Below, piece after piece: positions 35,588-44,628 of a stretch of DNA of 64,000 nt; the first letter of the stretch is position 1; each line of letters starts with the position of its first letter. A program made the translations under genes and the position numbers. The notes beneath the pieces were generated by a model. The model searched no databases. It was not told the DNA's origin and saw only the letters and a list, made by a program, of their open reading frames with translations. The stretch lies in NCBI RefSeq assembly GCF_014960965.1, contig NZ_CP063169.1, positions 3,133,581 through 3,197,580 on the forward strand, written 5' to 3'. This stretch comes from Ruania alkalisoli (lineage in GTDB: Bacteria; Actinomycetota; Actinomycetes; Actinomycetales; Beutenbergiaceae).

Positions 35588-36677
35588 GCTGGTAGGCCTC
35601 GAGGTAGCCGTCGGTGACCTGGTCGGCGGAGAACCGATCGGCCACGGTGGCAGCCACGTCGCTGGCGTTCAGGTGCAGTGTCCGGTGCTCGACGTCGATC
35701 ACGGCGTCAGCGTACGCGCCGGCGTCCTGCTCGTGCACGAGTGAGCCGACCCGCGCGTCGATGTACTCCCCCTGCCCGCCGGTGGCGCCGACCACGACGG
35801 GCCGGCCCTCGACCAGCGCCTCGGCCGCGGAGACGCAGAAGTTGTCCGCCCGGGTGGGCAGGAAGAACAGGTCGGCGTCGGCGAGGGCTGAACGGACGCC
35901 GTCGGCATCCTGGGACCCAGGCAACCGGACCAGGTGCTCGACGCCGCGCTTGCTCGCCCGGCGGGCCACCTTCTCGCGCAGCGGGCCGTCGCCGACCCAG
36001 GTCAGGCGGGCCGGGTGGCCGCGCCGCTGCAACTCGGCCACGGTGTCCACCGCGAGCAGCGGGTCCTTGCGCTCCACCAGGCCCCCGACGGCGACCAGCC
36101 GGGTGGGCGTGCGCGGCCGCATTGGCCTTGACTCAAGGTGGGCAGGCGAGGGCACGATGCAGGGCACCACCGTGGTGGACTTGGTGCCCCGGCGCGCCCG
36201 GATCGGGGTGGCGAGATAGTCGCAGACGGCCGTGACGACGTCGGGGCGCCGGATCAGCGGCCACAGCAGCGGCAGCGCAGCCCGCCACAGCAGTGGCAGC
36301 GTGCCCGGGGTGGTCAGGCCCGACCAGTGCTCGGTGTGCACCCACGGTGCCTTCGGGCGCCACCACGCCATCGGCAGCAGGGCCGGGAAGGCCATGGTGT
36401 GGACGACGTCTGCGCCCTTGACGGCCGAGCGCAGCTGCCGCCCTGCCTGCAGGACCGACAACGGCGAGCGGGGGTTCATGGGGATGCGGCGCACACGGAC
36501 GCCCTCATGCTCGACGGAAGCTGCGCCGTCGTGCTGGGCCTCGGGTATGAGGTGCACCACCTCGACCCGGGTGACCTCCGGGCGGGCGGCCAGGGCAGCC
36601 ACGTCCCGGGCGACGAACGTGCCCATGGTGGGGGCGCCGTCGGTGGGGAACCAGGGGGTGACGGCGAGAACCTTCAT
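35574..36677 (-). CDS. GT4 family glycosyltransferase
   Basis: 367 aa from ATG 36677, preceded by AGGGGAGAG. MKVLAVTPWFPTDGAPTMGT with FVARDVAAL forms the glycine-poor acceptor loop seen also at 29794. VHTMAFPALLP, HTEHWSGL, VAVGGLVERKDPLLAVDTV and PTRADNFCVSAAEALVEGRP (the Glu pair of the nucleotide site) are in family order. Divergent from the second wecB-type gene across 127 bp. Confidence 0.9.
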   Translation of the reverse strand: MKVLAVTPWFPTDGAPTMGTFVARDVAALAARPEVTRVEVVHLIPEAQHDGAASVEHEGVRVRRIPMNPRSPLSVLQAGRQLRSAVKGADVVHTMAFPALLPMAWWRPKAPWVHTEHWSGLTTPGTLPLLWRAALPLLWPLIRRPDVVTAVCDYLATPIRARRGTKSTTVVPCIVPSPAHLESRPMRPRTPTRLVAVGGLVERKDPLLAVDTVAELQRRGHPARLTWVGDGPLREKVARRASKRGVEHLVRLPGSQDADGVRSALADADLFFLPTRADNFCVSAAEALVEGRPVVVGATGGQGEYIDARVGSLVHEQDAGAYADAVIDVEHRTLHLNASDVAATVADRFSADQVTDGYLEAYQRARR

Positions 36678-36804
36678 GCCTGCTCTCCCCTGCCGATCGC
36701 CACCTGTTGTCTGCGCACCTGTCGAGTATGGCGCAGCCCGTCGTTTCGGTTCGACCTGGCCGGGGTGACGGCGACCACACGGCTTCGCGTGCCAGACTCG
36801 CCAT

Positions 36805-37872
36805 GTGCGCATCGTGAGTGTGGTCGGGGCCAGGCCCCAGTTCGTCAAGCTCGCCCCCGTGGCCGCTGCGTGCCGGGCGGCCGGCGTAGAGCACGTGATC
36901 GTGCACACGGGGCAGCACTACGACGCACTGCTCTCGGACGTGTTCTTCAGCGCGCTGCACATCCCGGAACCAGACGTGCAACTAGGCATCGGCTCCGGGA
37001 GCCACGGAGAGCAGACCGGGGCGATGCTCGCGGCGCTGGAGCCGGTGCTGCGGTCGCAGGATCCGGACTGGGTGCTGGTGTACGGGGACACGAACTCGAC
37101 GCTCGCCGCGGCGCTGGCGGCGGTGAAGCTGCACCTGCCGGTGGCGCACCTAGAGGCTGGGCTGCGCTCGTTCAACCGCCGCATGCCCGAGGAGCACAAC
37201 CGGGTGCTGACCGATCATGCCGCTGATCTGCTGCTGGCGCCGACGCAGGTGGCCGCCTCACATCTGGCGCGCGAGGGGTTGGCCGAGCGGACCGTGGTGG
37301 TCGGGGACGTGATGACCGATGTGGTGCATCAGGTGGCGGGAGCCGTCTCTGGTGCGGACGTGCTGGAGCGGCTCGGGGTGCAGGCGGGCGGCTTCAGCGT
37401 GGCGACGCTGCACCGGGCGGAGAACACCGACGACGCTGGGCGGTTGGCGGCCATCGTGGACGGGCTGACGGCGGTGGATCATCCGGTGCTGCTGCTGGCG
37501 CATCCGCGGTTGCGGGCGAAGGCTGATGAGCACGGGGTTGTGCTGGGATCTGGTGGTGTCCGGGTGCTTGATCCGCTCGGCTACCCGGACCTGGTGGCGC
37601 TCGTCTCGCAGGCGCGCGGGGTGATCACCGACTCCGGTGGGCTACAGAAGGAAGCCTTCGAGCTGCGGGTGCCGTGCACGACAGTGCGGACGGAGACCGA
37701 GTGGGTGGAGACCGTGGAGCTGGGGTGGAATGTGCTGGTCGGTCCCGGGGAGATCGCGGCGGCCGCGACGCGGGCGCGGCCGGAGGATACCGATGCGGCG
37801 CCGTATGGGGATGGGCATGCGGCTCAGAGGGTGGTGGAGGTGCTGGCCGAGAGGGCGGGTCGCAGGGGCTGA
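36805..37872 (+). CDS. wecB: Non-hydrolysing UDP-GlcNAc 2-epimerase family enzyme, copy 2 (WbpI-like)
   Basis: 355 aa, GTG start (MRIVSVVGARPQFVKLAP). Carries the same catalytic and UDP-binding segments as copy 1 at 10658: HTGQHYDALLSDVFF, VYGDTNST, HLEAGLRSFNR, MPEEHNRVLTDHAADLL, LHRAENTDD, TDSGGLQKEAFEL, RTETEWVETVEL. Differences concentrate in the N-terminal third and the C-terminal helix. Unlike copy 1, it is not adjacent to a dehydrogenase or to its matching B/E/D genes, which lie about 11 kb further on. Confidence 0.9.
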   Translation: MRIVSVVGARPQFVKLAPVAAACRAAGVEHVIVHTGQHYDALLSDVFFSALHIPEPDVQLGIGSGSHGEQTGAMLAALEPVLRSQDPDWVLVYGDTNSTLAAALAAVKLHLPVAHLEAGLRSFNRRMPEEHNRVLTDHAADLLLAPTQVAASHLAREGLAERTVVVGDVMTDVVHQVAGAVSGADVLERLGVQAGGFSVATLHRAENTDDAGRLAAIVDGLTAVDHPVLLLAHPRLRAKADEHGVVLGSGGVRVLDPLGYPDLVALVSQARGVITDSGGLQKEAFELRVPCTTVRTETEWVETVELGWNVLVGPGEIAAAATRARPEDTDAAPYGDGHAAQRVVEVLAERAGRRG

Positions 37873-37885
37873 CTGCGGTCGGTCA

Positions 37886-38143
37886 TCAGTGCGGTGCCCG
37901 CCTCGATGTCCAGTTCCAGCGGACTACCGCGATGACCAGCCAGGCCAGCAGCAGCGCCGGGACCACCCACCATAAGCCCGGCCACATGACGTAGACAACG
38001 ATGGACAGCAGCCCTGCGACGAGGAACGCCACCCATCGACGCCAACCGGCAGGTTCCTCGTCGTGCGAGTGCACGACGTCGGCATCGACTGGGCGAGGAC
38101 GTGGGAGGTCTCGTTGCTCGCCGCGTACCCGTGTCCCGCTCAT
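37886..38143 (-). CDS. Small two-helix membrane protein of unknown function
   Basis: 85 aa. A charged N-terminus with PRPRPVDADVVHSHDEEP leads to two hydrophobic helices (FLVAGLLSIVVYVMW and WVVPALLLAWLVIAVV) separated by PGLW, and ends in a basic tail. It is convergent with the epimerase gene (14 bp gap). The composition and membrane topology make a real gene likely. No family recognised. Confidence 0.6.
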   Translation of the reverse strand: MSGTRVRGEQRDLPRPRPVDADVVHSHDEEPAGWRRWVAFLVAGLLSIVVYVMWPGLWWVVPALLLAWLVIAVVRWNWTSRRAPH

Positions 38144-38205
38144 CCCTGATGACGCTACCGGGGGCCGTCAGTCTGTGCTAGGTAGCGAGCAAGTGGGTGG
38201 CGGCG

Positions 38206-38996
38206 CTAGCGGAAGATGCCCTCGAGTGTCGAGGCGGTGAGGATGCGGTCGGTCCAGGTGTCGAGCTCGTCGGTGGTGGCGTGCTGGATACGGTCCTGGT
38301 GGTGTTCGGGGAGGGGGCCGAACTTCTGGGTGAGGAGGCGGGTGAGGGTCGCGGCCTGCGATTGGCGCCGGCCTTGTTGCACCCCTTGTTGGAGGCCTTC
38401 GCCCCGGCCTCGTTGGATGTACTGCTCGGCGGTGCTGGTCATGTAGGCCTCCCGTGCGGTGGGTCCGATGCGGGTGAACAACGCTTCGTAGTTTTCTGGT
38501 GGTGCGTCCCGACCAGGAGGACGTATCTCATGATAAGTCCGAACAGGCTCTCCTCGCCGGAATCATGAGGATCGCTGCGGTTGATGACGGCGGCCAGGTC
38601 GTCCGCGAACGCATCCAGGTCCACGTCCGGGCGAAGGCTGCTGGTGACACTCTTGAGTACCACTAGCGTTAGCCGGGCCTCCGCTGTCAACGGTTGTGCC
38701 CGCAACTCGTTGATGTCAATCGCGGCGAGGTCTTCGAGGAGGAACTCCAACCGGGGCAGATACGGGGCCATCGCTGCGGCAGTGCCTGGTTCGAGGTCGA
38801 GGATGTCGGTCAAGCCGGTCGGTGCCGACCACGGCCGGTCAGGGCGGGCCGGGTTGTGATGAACCACCACCGGGAGAACTGTCGATAGCCGGGTCGCACC
38901 GGGGTGCTGGTCAAGGTGACGACGCCAAATCCGCACCGCGTACTCCAACAACCGGAACGGCATCAGCGGATCGGGGCTCGACTGGTGCGCGATCAG
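38206..38996 (-). pseudogene. Frameshifted, N-truncated Rpn/PD-(D/E)XK nuclease (putative transposase) remnant
   Basis: The readable part begins in LIAHQSSPDPLMPFRLLEYA, typical of the middle of Rpn-type 'recombination-promoting nuclease' proteins. It continues through VVVHHNPARPDRPWSAPTGL and DSGEESLFGLIMRYVLLVG, then breaks: one G is missing relative to the copy at 44079 (GTCGGGACG against GTCGGGGACG, near 38508-38510). The rest continues in another frame to the end (RLLTQKFGPLPEHHQDRI). An in-frame stop lies just upstream at about 39030, and the catalytic N-terminal PD-(D/E)XK part is absent. Dead gene. Confidence 0.8.
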
Positions 38997-39326
38997 GGGC
39001 CCGTCGGCGCGAGGGTCTTCCGCGACTGGCTACTCAGGGTGGTCAGCGTGATCATTGGGCATCCACACGCCGGAGGAACCAGCACCCTTCAGCCGCTGAA
39101 CGAGTACTGGGGGGGGTGCATCGACACAACCCGCGCGACGCGTACTTGCGCGAGAGCCGGGCCGGGCTGCTGATACGGGCATCCGCGCGGGTCTACGCGG
39201 TTGGCCACGGTCACCACTTGACCACCCGCAACCGCCTAACCCGGGCCCGGGTCGAAAGATCGGCCCCTGGAGGCGGGTTCGGTGCCCGGCGGGAGTGCGC
39301 AGGGACGGGCCGGTCCGTCCGCGCGG
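38997..39326. other. Non-coding stretch between nuclease remnant and glycosyltransferase
   Basis: About 330 bp without a supported gene. It probably includes decayed sequence of the nuclease gene's 5' part. It holds a run of eight G near 39110 and, at 39249-39266, one arm of a hairpin whose partner arm lies at 43988-44005. No promoter is needed here, since the flanking genes both read leftward away from or into it. Confidence 0.6.
39249..39266. repeat. Left arm of a distant 18-bp inverted repeat
   Basis: GGGTCGAAAGATCGGCCC is the exact reverse complement of 43988-44005. The form is like one arm of the terminator hairpin at 54483-54531, but no partner arm is adjacent. Confidence 0.75.
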
Positions 39327-40451
39327 TCAGACTGGGCCAGTCCCCCGCTCCAGCGCCCGCACCGCCTCCACCCAGCCGCCCGACCTGCGCTCCGCGGCCA
39401 CCTGCGGCGCTAGCGCGTGCGAAGCCGCCTTCCACTCGGCCACCCGCTGCGGATCGAGACCGTCCAGCGCCCGGGTGAGGGACGCCGTCGTGAAATCCTC
39501 GGTGACCTCCCCCAGCCCGTGCTCGCGCACCAGGGCAGCCATCTCCGGCGAGGGGCCCACGATGATGCCGAGCCGCGCCTGCACGAAGTCGAAGAACTTG
39601 TTCGGCAGCGTCCACCGGTAGTTGAACGTCAGCGGCGGCAGCACGAACACGCCGATGTCGTAGGCCGTCAGGGTCGGCACCAGGTCGGCATAGGGCACCG
39701 GATCCAGCACCCGTACACGCACCCCATCCGCCCTCTCCTTCAATTCCGCCAGATACGCCGGGTCGTTCGGCATCAGATACAGGTCCAGCGTCACGTCCGT
39801 GCTGGTGACGGCGACCGCGTCGATCATCAGCTCCAGCGTGCGATTGCGCCGCGCGTTGCCCGAGTGCACCAGCCGGATTGGCGCTCCCACCGGACCGGGC
39901 TCGGCCTCATGGAAGGCCGTGGCGTTCTCCACCACACCCACCTCGATACCGAACTCGCGCCGATACTCCGCCGCCAGCCCCTGCCCCACCGTGGTCACCG
40001 ACGCCGCCCGCGCCACGAACCGGCGCACGATCCACCGGTAGTACGGCGCCACGAACAGCCGCCACCGCCACGACTCCTCGTTCTCCCGCGGGGCGTACTC
40101 ATGCAGGTCCACATGCACGCCGCGCCGCGGCTGGAGCCCGAACGCCAGCGGCACGGTGTCGGCGTCATTGGCCACCACCACGTCCGCCTCCCCGACCGGC
40201 AGCGTGGCGCGCAGATGCGCGATGACGGCGTTCCTCGCCTGCACGCGGGAGTACCGGCGCAGGATGAGACTCAGGCGGTCCTTGTGCCAGGCCACCAGCT
40301 CCGCAGGGATCTCATAGTGGGCCACTGCCTCGGCCGGGGCCGGCCCGTAACCGACCGTGGTCACCTCGTGCTCGGCCGCCAGCACCCGCACCTGCTTGAG
40401 CACGCGCGCATCCTCGGTGATGGTCGAGAATGAGAGCACCCAGACCTTCAC
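39327..40451 (-). CDS. GT4-like glycosyltransferase
   Basis: 374 aa, GTG overlapping the upstream stop (GTGA). STITEDARVLKQVRVLA gives the opening DARVLK motif. ADVVVANDADTVPLAF and HVDLHEYAPREN follow, then IRLVHSGNARRNRTLELMID, LPNKFFDFVQARLGIIVGPS and a helical end. The EYL-type Glu is replaced in FFDF. Last gene of a leftward three-gene unit with another GT and an ABC flippase. Likely adds sugar to the same lipid-linked intermediate. Confidence 0.85.
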   Translation of the reverse strand: MKVWVLSFSTITEDARVLKQVRVLAAEHEVTTVGYGPAPAEAVAHYEIPAELVAWHKDRLSLILRRYSRVQARNAVIAHLRATLPVGEADVVVANDADTVPLAFGLQPRRGVHVDLHEYAPRENEESWRWRLFVAPYYRWIVRRFVARAASVTTVGQGLAAEYRREFGIEVGVVENATAFHEAEPGPVGAPIRLVHSGNARRNRTLELMIDAVAVTSTDVTLDLYLMPNDPAYLAELKERADGVRVRVLDPVPYADLVPTLTAYDIGVFVLPPLTFNYRWTLPNKFFDFVQARLGIIVGPSPEMAALVREHGLGEVTEDFTTASLTRALDGLDPQRVAEWKAASHALAPQVAAERRSGGWVEAVRALERGTGPV

Positions 40452-41926
40452 GTCCGGACTCCAGCGAGCACCCGCTCGTACTCGCCCAGCAGCACCCGTG
40501 CTTCACCCTCCCAGGTGAGCTCGCGCGCCGCCGCCTGCGCGGCCTCGCGGAACGGCTCCGGATCGGCCAGCACCCGCTCGATCGCTGCGGCCAGATCCTC
40601 GGCACCCCCGGTCACGCTGAACACCGCCCCCACCCCGTGCTCGGTCACCACCGTCTTGGTGTCGGGCAGGTCGGCGGCCACGATCGGCAGCCCCGCGTGA
40701 ATCGACTCGAACAACTTGTTCGGCAGCGAGAACTCGTAGCTCAGGCAGGTGGGGCGCACGTACACCACCGACACGTCCGCATCCGCGAGCGCCGTGGCCA
40801 CCTCGTGCGAGGCTACCGCTCCCACCAGGTGCACCCGGTCGCTCACGCCCGCTTCCGCTGCCCGACGGCGCACCACGGCCAGGTAGTCCTCCTCGCCATA
40901 GCCCAGCAGCACCAGGTGCACGTGGACCGGTAGGTGCGCCAGGGCGTCGATCGTCTCCTCGATGCCGCGGCTGGTGGTGATGCGCCCGCCGTAGGCGATC
41001 ACCTGGTCGGTGGCGGCCAGGCCGGCACGTTCGCGCAGCACCCCGGTCGCCGGGTCGGGCACGGGGGCCGCGGGCGGGATGTTGCGGACCAACTGGGGGC
41101 GGCGCCGGAGGCGGTACGTGCGGTGCAGCCAGGTGGCGATGCTCGGGGAGACGGTGATCACCGCAGCGGCACGGCGGATGCCGAGGCGTTCGAGCAGGTG
41201 CTCCACATGCGGGGCCACCGGCCGGGGGCGCACGTTGCGCCTGCGCCACAGCTCGTGGGCGTCGTAGACGATCGCGGCGCCGGTGTGCCGGGCGATGCGC
41301 ATGGCCGGGGCAAGGGTGTTGCCATCGTTGGCGTGGATGACATCCGGGTGGAAGGCGACGCCGTCCGAGATCGCGGCCCGCCAGTAGATCGCCAGGCTGA
41401 CGGTGCGGTAGGTGCGCAGCCACACATCCAGCAGCGCGCCAACGGGTTTCGCGGCGACGGCCGGCGCCGGAGTCCCGGTCGGTTCCGTGGGAGGGGATGT
41501 GGGGTGCGTTGATGTCGTGGAGGTAGCCGGTTCCTCGGCCCCCGCGACCCGCCGTAGCCGGGCCAGCACCCATCGGTAGGCGTCAGCCAGCCACGGTGCC
41601 GAGCGCGCCAGCTGGAACTCCGGCAGTCGCACGATCTGCACCCCGTTCGGGAGCGTCTCACTGCCCTCGGGGTAGCCGGCCCGCTCCCTCGCGACCGCGA
41701 GGATGCGCACCTCGCACCCCGCTTCGCGCAGCGTGGCGGCGGTCTTCAGCACCCGGGTGTCGGCATGGGCGTCGTTGTAGACGAGGATCGCCACCCGCGG
41801 GATGTGCCCGTCCTTGGTCCGCAACTGTGCCTCTCGCAAGGCACCGCCGAGGGCGTCCTCGAGCTGGCCGGGGTCGGAGTCGCCGTCGGGGATCTGCTCG
41901 GGCGGGACGGTCTCGGGATCGGTCAC
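40448..41926 (-). CDS. GT4 family glycosyltransferase
   Basis: 492 aa, GTG overlapping the flippase stop. A 40-residue acidic N-terminal tail (PPEQIPDGDSDPGQLED) precedes VAILVYNDAHADTRVLKTAATL. A Thr/Pro-rich linker is at about 135-160 (TSTTSTHPTSPPTEP). PDVIHANDGN, VYDAHEL, YGGRITTSRGIEETIDAL and LPNKLFESIHAGLPIVAADL complete the GT-B fold. Coupled on both sides. Confidence 0.9.
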   Translation of the reverse strand: MTDPETVPPEQIPDGDSDPGQLEDALGGALREAQLRTKDGHIPRVAILVYNDAHADTRVLKTAATLREAGCEVRILAVARERAGYPEGSETLPNGVQIVRLPEFQLARSAPWLADAYRWVLARLRRVAGAEEPATSTTSTHPTSPPTEPTGTPAPAVAAKPVGALLDVWLRTYRTVSLAIYWRAAISDGVAFHPDVIHANDGNTLAPAMRIARHTGAAIVYDAHELWRRRNVRPRPVAPHVEHLLERLGIRRAAAVITVSPSIATWLHRTYRLRRRPQLVRNIPPAAPVPDPATGVLRERAGLAATDQVIAYGGRITTSRGIEETIDALAHLPVHVHLVLLGYGEEDYLAVVRRRAAEAGVSDRVHLVGAVASHEVATALADADVSVVYVRPTCLSYEFSLPNKLFESIHAGLPIVAADLPDTKTVVTEHGVGAVFSVTGGAEDLAAAIERVLADPEPFREAAQAAARELTWEGEARVLLGEYERVLAGVRT

Positions 41927-43848
41927 GCTGGTCCGTTCTCGTTGCTGGACTCGTCGGCATAGGGCTGGTCAACACTGGGTTCATCGACGCCGGGCTCATC
42001 GACGCTCGGCTCGTCAACACCGGGCTCGTCGACATTGGGCTCCTCGACGAGCCCTGCCAGCGCCGCCTGCTGGGCGAAGTCCGGTTCAGCGGCCACCACC
42101 TGCTGGAAGGTCCCGTGCGCCACCAGTTCGCCATCGCGCATGAAGCACACCGTGTCGCTGTGACGGATCGTGGCCAATCGGTGCGCCACCACCACGATCG
42201 TCACCTCGCCGGCCAGATCGTTGATCGCGGTGGTCACGGCCGCCTCGGTGGAGGTGTCCAACGCGGAGGTGGCCTCATCCATCACCAGCACCAGCGGGTC
42301 GGTGTACAGCGCCCGGGCGATCCCCAGCCGCTGGCGCTGCCCACCCGAGAGCGCCAGGCCCCGCTCCCCCACCCGGGCATGAATACCGCCCTCACGGGCC
42401 TCGATCACATCCAGCAGCTGCGCCCGCTCCAGCGCGCGGCGCACCCGAGCCTCGTCCACCTGGCCGGCATCCCACGTCAGCGCCACGTTCTGCGCCACCG
42501 TGGAGTCGAACAAGGACACCTCCTGCGGCACGTAGCCCACCCGGGAGCGCCAGTCGGCGAGCACCTCGGTCATCGGTACGTCCCCCACCAGCAGGCGGCC
42601 CGACGTCGGCTGCAGCAGACCCAACAGCAGGTCCACCAGGGTCGACTTGCCCGAACCGGAGGCGCCCACCAGCGCGAGCGAACGCCCGAACGGCAGGTCG
42701 AAAGACACCTCGTGCACGGCGTCGACGTCACTGCTGGGATAGCGGAAGGAGACGTCCCGGACGGCGAGCGAGCGGGCGCCGTCGGGAATCTTCCGGCCAT
42801 CGGCCGGCGGTGCGGCCTCGCGCCGGGTGGTAGCCGCCCGGATCTCGGTGAGCACCTGCTGGGCGAACGGCATCGAGGCGCCCGTCTGGGCCATGATCGA
42901 CTGGAACCTCGTGAGGGAGGGCACGATCCGGAAGCCGGCGACGGCGAACAGCGCCACCGCGCTCAGGGCACCTTGCACGGCCGCGTCAGGTCCGCCGTCG
43001 GCGTTCTGCAGGTAGCCCACGCCGGCGCCCAGGGCGAGGCCACCGATGAGGCCCGCCTCGAGGACATAGCGGGGGACGACGCCGAGGAAGGACATGTTCG
43101 CGCGGGCGCGGGAGGAGATGAGGCGTTCGGCGCGCACCACCTCCGCCACCTCCGGGCCCTTGCCGCGCAGGGTGATCTCCTTCAGCGAGTGCACCATCTC
43201 ACTGACCAGGCGCACCGAGCGGGTGGAGTGCTCCCGGTTGCGGCGTCCCGCGGCGACGGCCTTGCGCAACACCCACAGGTACAGCACCGCGCCGATGAGG
43301 CCGAAGTAGGCAATCGCCACCAGCGCCATCACCGGCTGGGCCACCAGCAGCACGCCGAGCACTGCGATGAACGTGACAAGCTCCCCGGAAAGCATCGCCG
43401 CCGGGATGAGCACCCCGGTCACGGTGGTGGCCACGCCGACGTCGGTGGCGCGCACGAGGTCGGTGGAGTTGCGGCCGAGGCGGTCGGTCCAGGGGGCGTC
43501 GAAGAAGGAGTCGAGCAGCTGGGCGCCGAGCTCCTGCTCGAACCGGGCGAAGCGGCGGGTGGCCAGCCACTGAAGGGTGATCGCCAGGACGCTCTTGGTC
43601 ACGATCAGCACGCCAACCGCGCCGAGCAGCCACGGCAGCTGATCGTTGGCGAGGGTGAGGCCGACCACCGGGACGGTGATGTCGGTACCGGAGAGCAGCG
43701 GGGTGAGGGTGAGGGCGAGCAGACCGAGTGCCGCGACGTCCAGGATCGCCAGGGCCGAGGAGGCGATCGCGAAGGCGATGATGAAGCGGGTGCTGCCCGC
43801 GGGAAGCACAGCGAGCAGCTCGCGCACGGTGCGCCACAACACGCCCAT
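41923..43848 (-). CDS. ABC transporter, fused membrane and ATPase domains (PglK/MsbA-like flippase)
   Basis: 641 aa. An exporter-type membrane domain with six helices spans about 20-310, and the ATPase domain runs from ~365: Walker A GASGSGKST, Q-loop GYVPQEVSLF, signature LSGGQRQRLGIARAL, Walker B LVLVMDEATSALD and H-loop VVAHRLATI. Followed by two co-transcribed glycosyltransferases, it resembles PglK-type flippases that turn lipid-linked oligosaccharides across the membrane. The tail after about 590 is an acidic pentapeptide repeat (VDEPG/VDEPS) and is unusual. Lipid or lipid-linked glycan is the likely cargo; a peptide exporter is a weaker alternative. Confidence 0.88.
   Translation of the reverse strand: MGVLWRTVRELLAVLPAGSTRFIIAFAIASSALAILDVAALGLLALTLTPLLSGTDITVPVVGLTLANDQLPWLLGAVGVLIVTKSVLAITLQWLATRRFARFEQELGAQLLDSFFDAPWTDRLGRNSTDLVRATDVGVATTVTGVLIPAAMLSGELVTFIAVLGVLLVAQPVMALVAIAYFGLIGAVLYLWVLRKAVAAGRRNREHSTRSVRLVSEMVHSLKEITLRGKGPEVAEVVRAERLISSRARANMSFLGVVPRYVLEAGLIGGLALGAGVGYLQNADGGPDAAVQGALSAVALFAVAGFRIVPSLTRFQSIMAQTGASMPFAQQVLTEIRAATTRREAAPPADGRKIPDGARSLAVRDVSFRYPSSDVDAVHEVSFDLPFGRSLALVGASGSGKSTLVDLLLGLLQPTSGRLLVGDVPMTEVLADWRSRVGYVPQEVSLFDSTVAQNVALTWDAGQVDEARVRRALERAQLLDVIEAREGGIHARVGERGLALSGGQRQRLGIARALYTDPLVLVMDEATSALDTSTEAAVTTAINDLAGEVTIVVVAHRLATIRHSDTVCFMRDGELVAHGTFQQVVAAEPDFAQQAALAGLVEEPNVDEPGVDEPSVDEPGVDEPSVDQPYADESSNENGPA
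41969..42043. repeat. 15-bp tandem repeat coding for VDEPG/S units
   Basis: Five imperfect 15-bp units of the TCGACGCCGGGCTCA type lie within the 3' end of the ABC flippase gene, in frame, each giving five residues. Copy number changes would lengthen or shorten the acidic tail without frameshift. Confidence 0.75.
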
Positions 43849-43987
43849 CGGTGATCACCTCCCTCTCGCCGGACTGGACCCGAGCCTAATCGGCTGGGAG
43901 GTTCAGGGCGTGCAGGTACCGCATCCGCCGCCGGGCGAGCACCGGGCGGCGATCTCCGGTGCCCAGTGCTGGTGACGGCCCGCTCGC

Positions 43988-44005
43988 GGGCCGATCTTTC
44001 GACCC
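43988..44005. repeat. Right arm of a distant 18-bp inverted repeat
   Basis: GGGCCGATCTTTCGACCC is the exact reverse complement of 39249-39266. It lies between the flippase start and the second nuclease remnant, with no partner arm nearby. Confidence 0.75.
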
Positions 44006-44078
44006 CTTCTCGGGTTTGACCCGGAGTTTCGGGCCCCTGGAGCACGGCTGTCTCGCGGCTCCTGGGAGCGCGGCCCGG

Positions 44079-44534
44079 CCAACGCTGGTGGTGCTCAAGA
44101 CCATCACCAGCAGCCTTCACCCGGACGTGGACCTGGCCGCCTTCGCGGACGACCTGGCCGCCGCCATCAACCGCAGCGATCCCCATGATTCCGGCGAAGA
44201 GAGCCTGTTCGGACTTATCATGAGATACGTCCTCCTGGTCGGGGACGCACCACCAGAAGACTACGAAGCGTTGTTCACCCGCCTCGGACCCGCCGCACAG
44301 GAGGCCTACATGAGCACCACCTACGACCAGATCATCCAACGAGGCCGGGGCGAAGGCCTGCAACAAGGCCGGCGCCAATCGCAAGCCGAGACACTCGCGC
44401 GCCTCCTCACCCAGAAGTTCGGCCCCCTCCCCGAACACCACCAGGATCGTATCCAGCACGCCACCACCGACGAGCTCGACACCTGGACCGACCGCATCCT
44501 CACCGCCTCGACGCTCGAGGACGTCTTCCGCTAA
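44079..44534 (+). pseudogene. N-truncated Rpn/PD-(D/E)XK nuclease remnant, second copy
   Basis: The homologous part runs from TLVVLKTITSSLHPDVDLAA to the end LTASTLEDVFR, with the middle intact in one frame (YVLLVGDAPPEDYEALFTRL, RGRGEGLQQGRRQSQ). Compared with the copy at 38206 it lacks the frameshift and a GVQQ insertion, but it has lost everything N-terminal, including the catalytic domain and the MPFRLL region. An open frame extends upstream to about 43959 but encodes unrelated sequence. Orientation is opposite to the first copy. Confidence 0.75.
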
Positions 44535-44628
44535 CCGGCGGCGAGCACATCCCGGCACGCTCCGGTTCCCCGTACGTCGCGGCGCCACGGCCTGTCTACG
44601 ATGTGCTGACGGCCGGACGGAGGGTGGC

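Noticed and set aside
41596-43854. A very long open frame on the plus strand (about 750 codons) opposite the ABC flippase and GT genes
   Set aside because: It is the antisense frame of strongly conserved genes, with His/Gly/Arg-rich, repeat-like translation and no recognisable domain, as is usual for high-GC DNA.
43959-44084. N-terminal extension of the second nuclease remnant as real protein sequence
   Set aside because: These codons run through the 18-bp inverted-repeat arm and show no similarity to the family or to the other copy.
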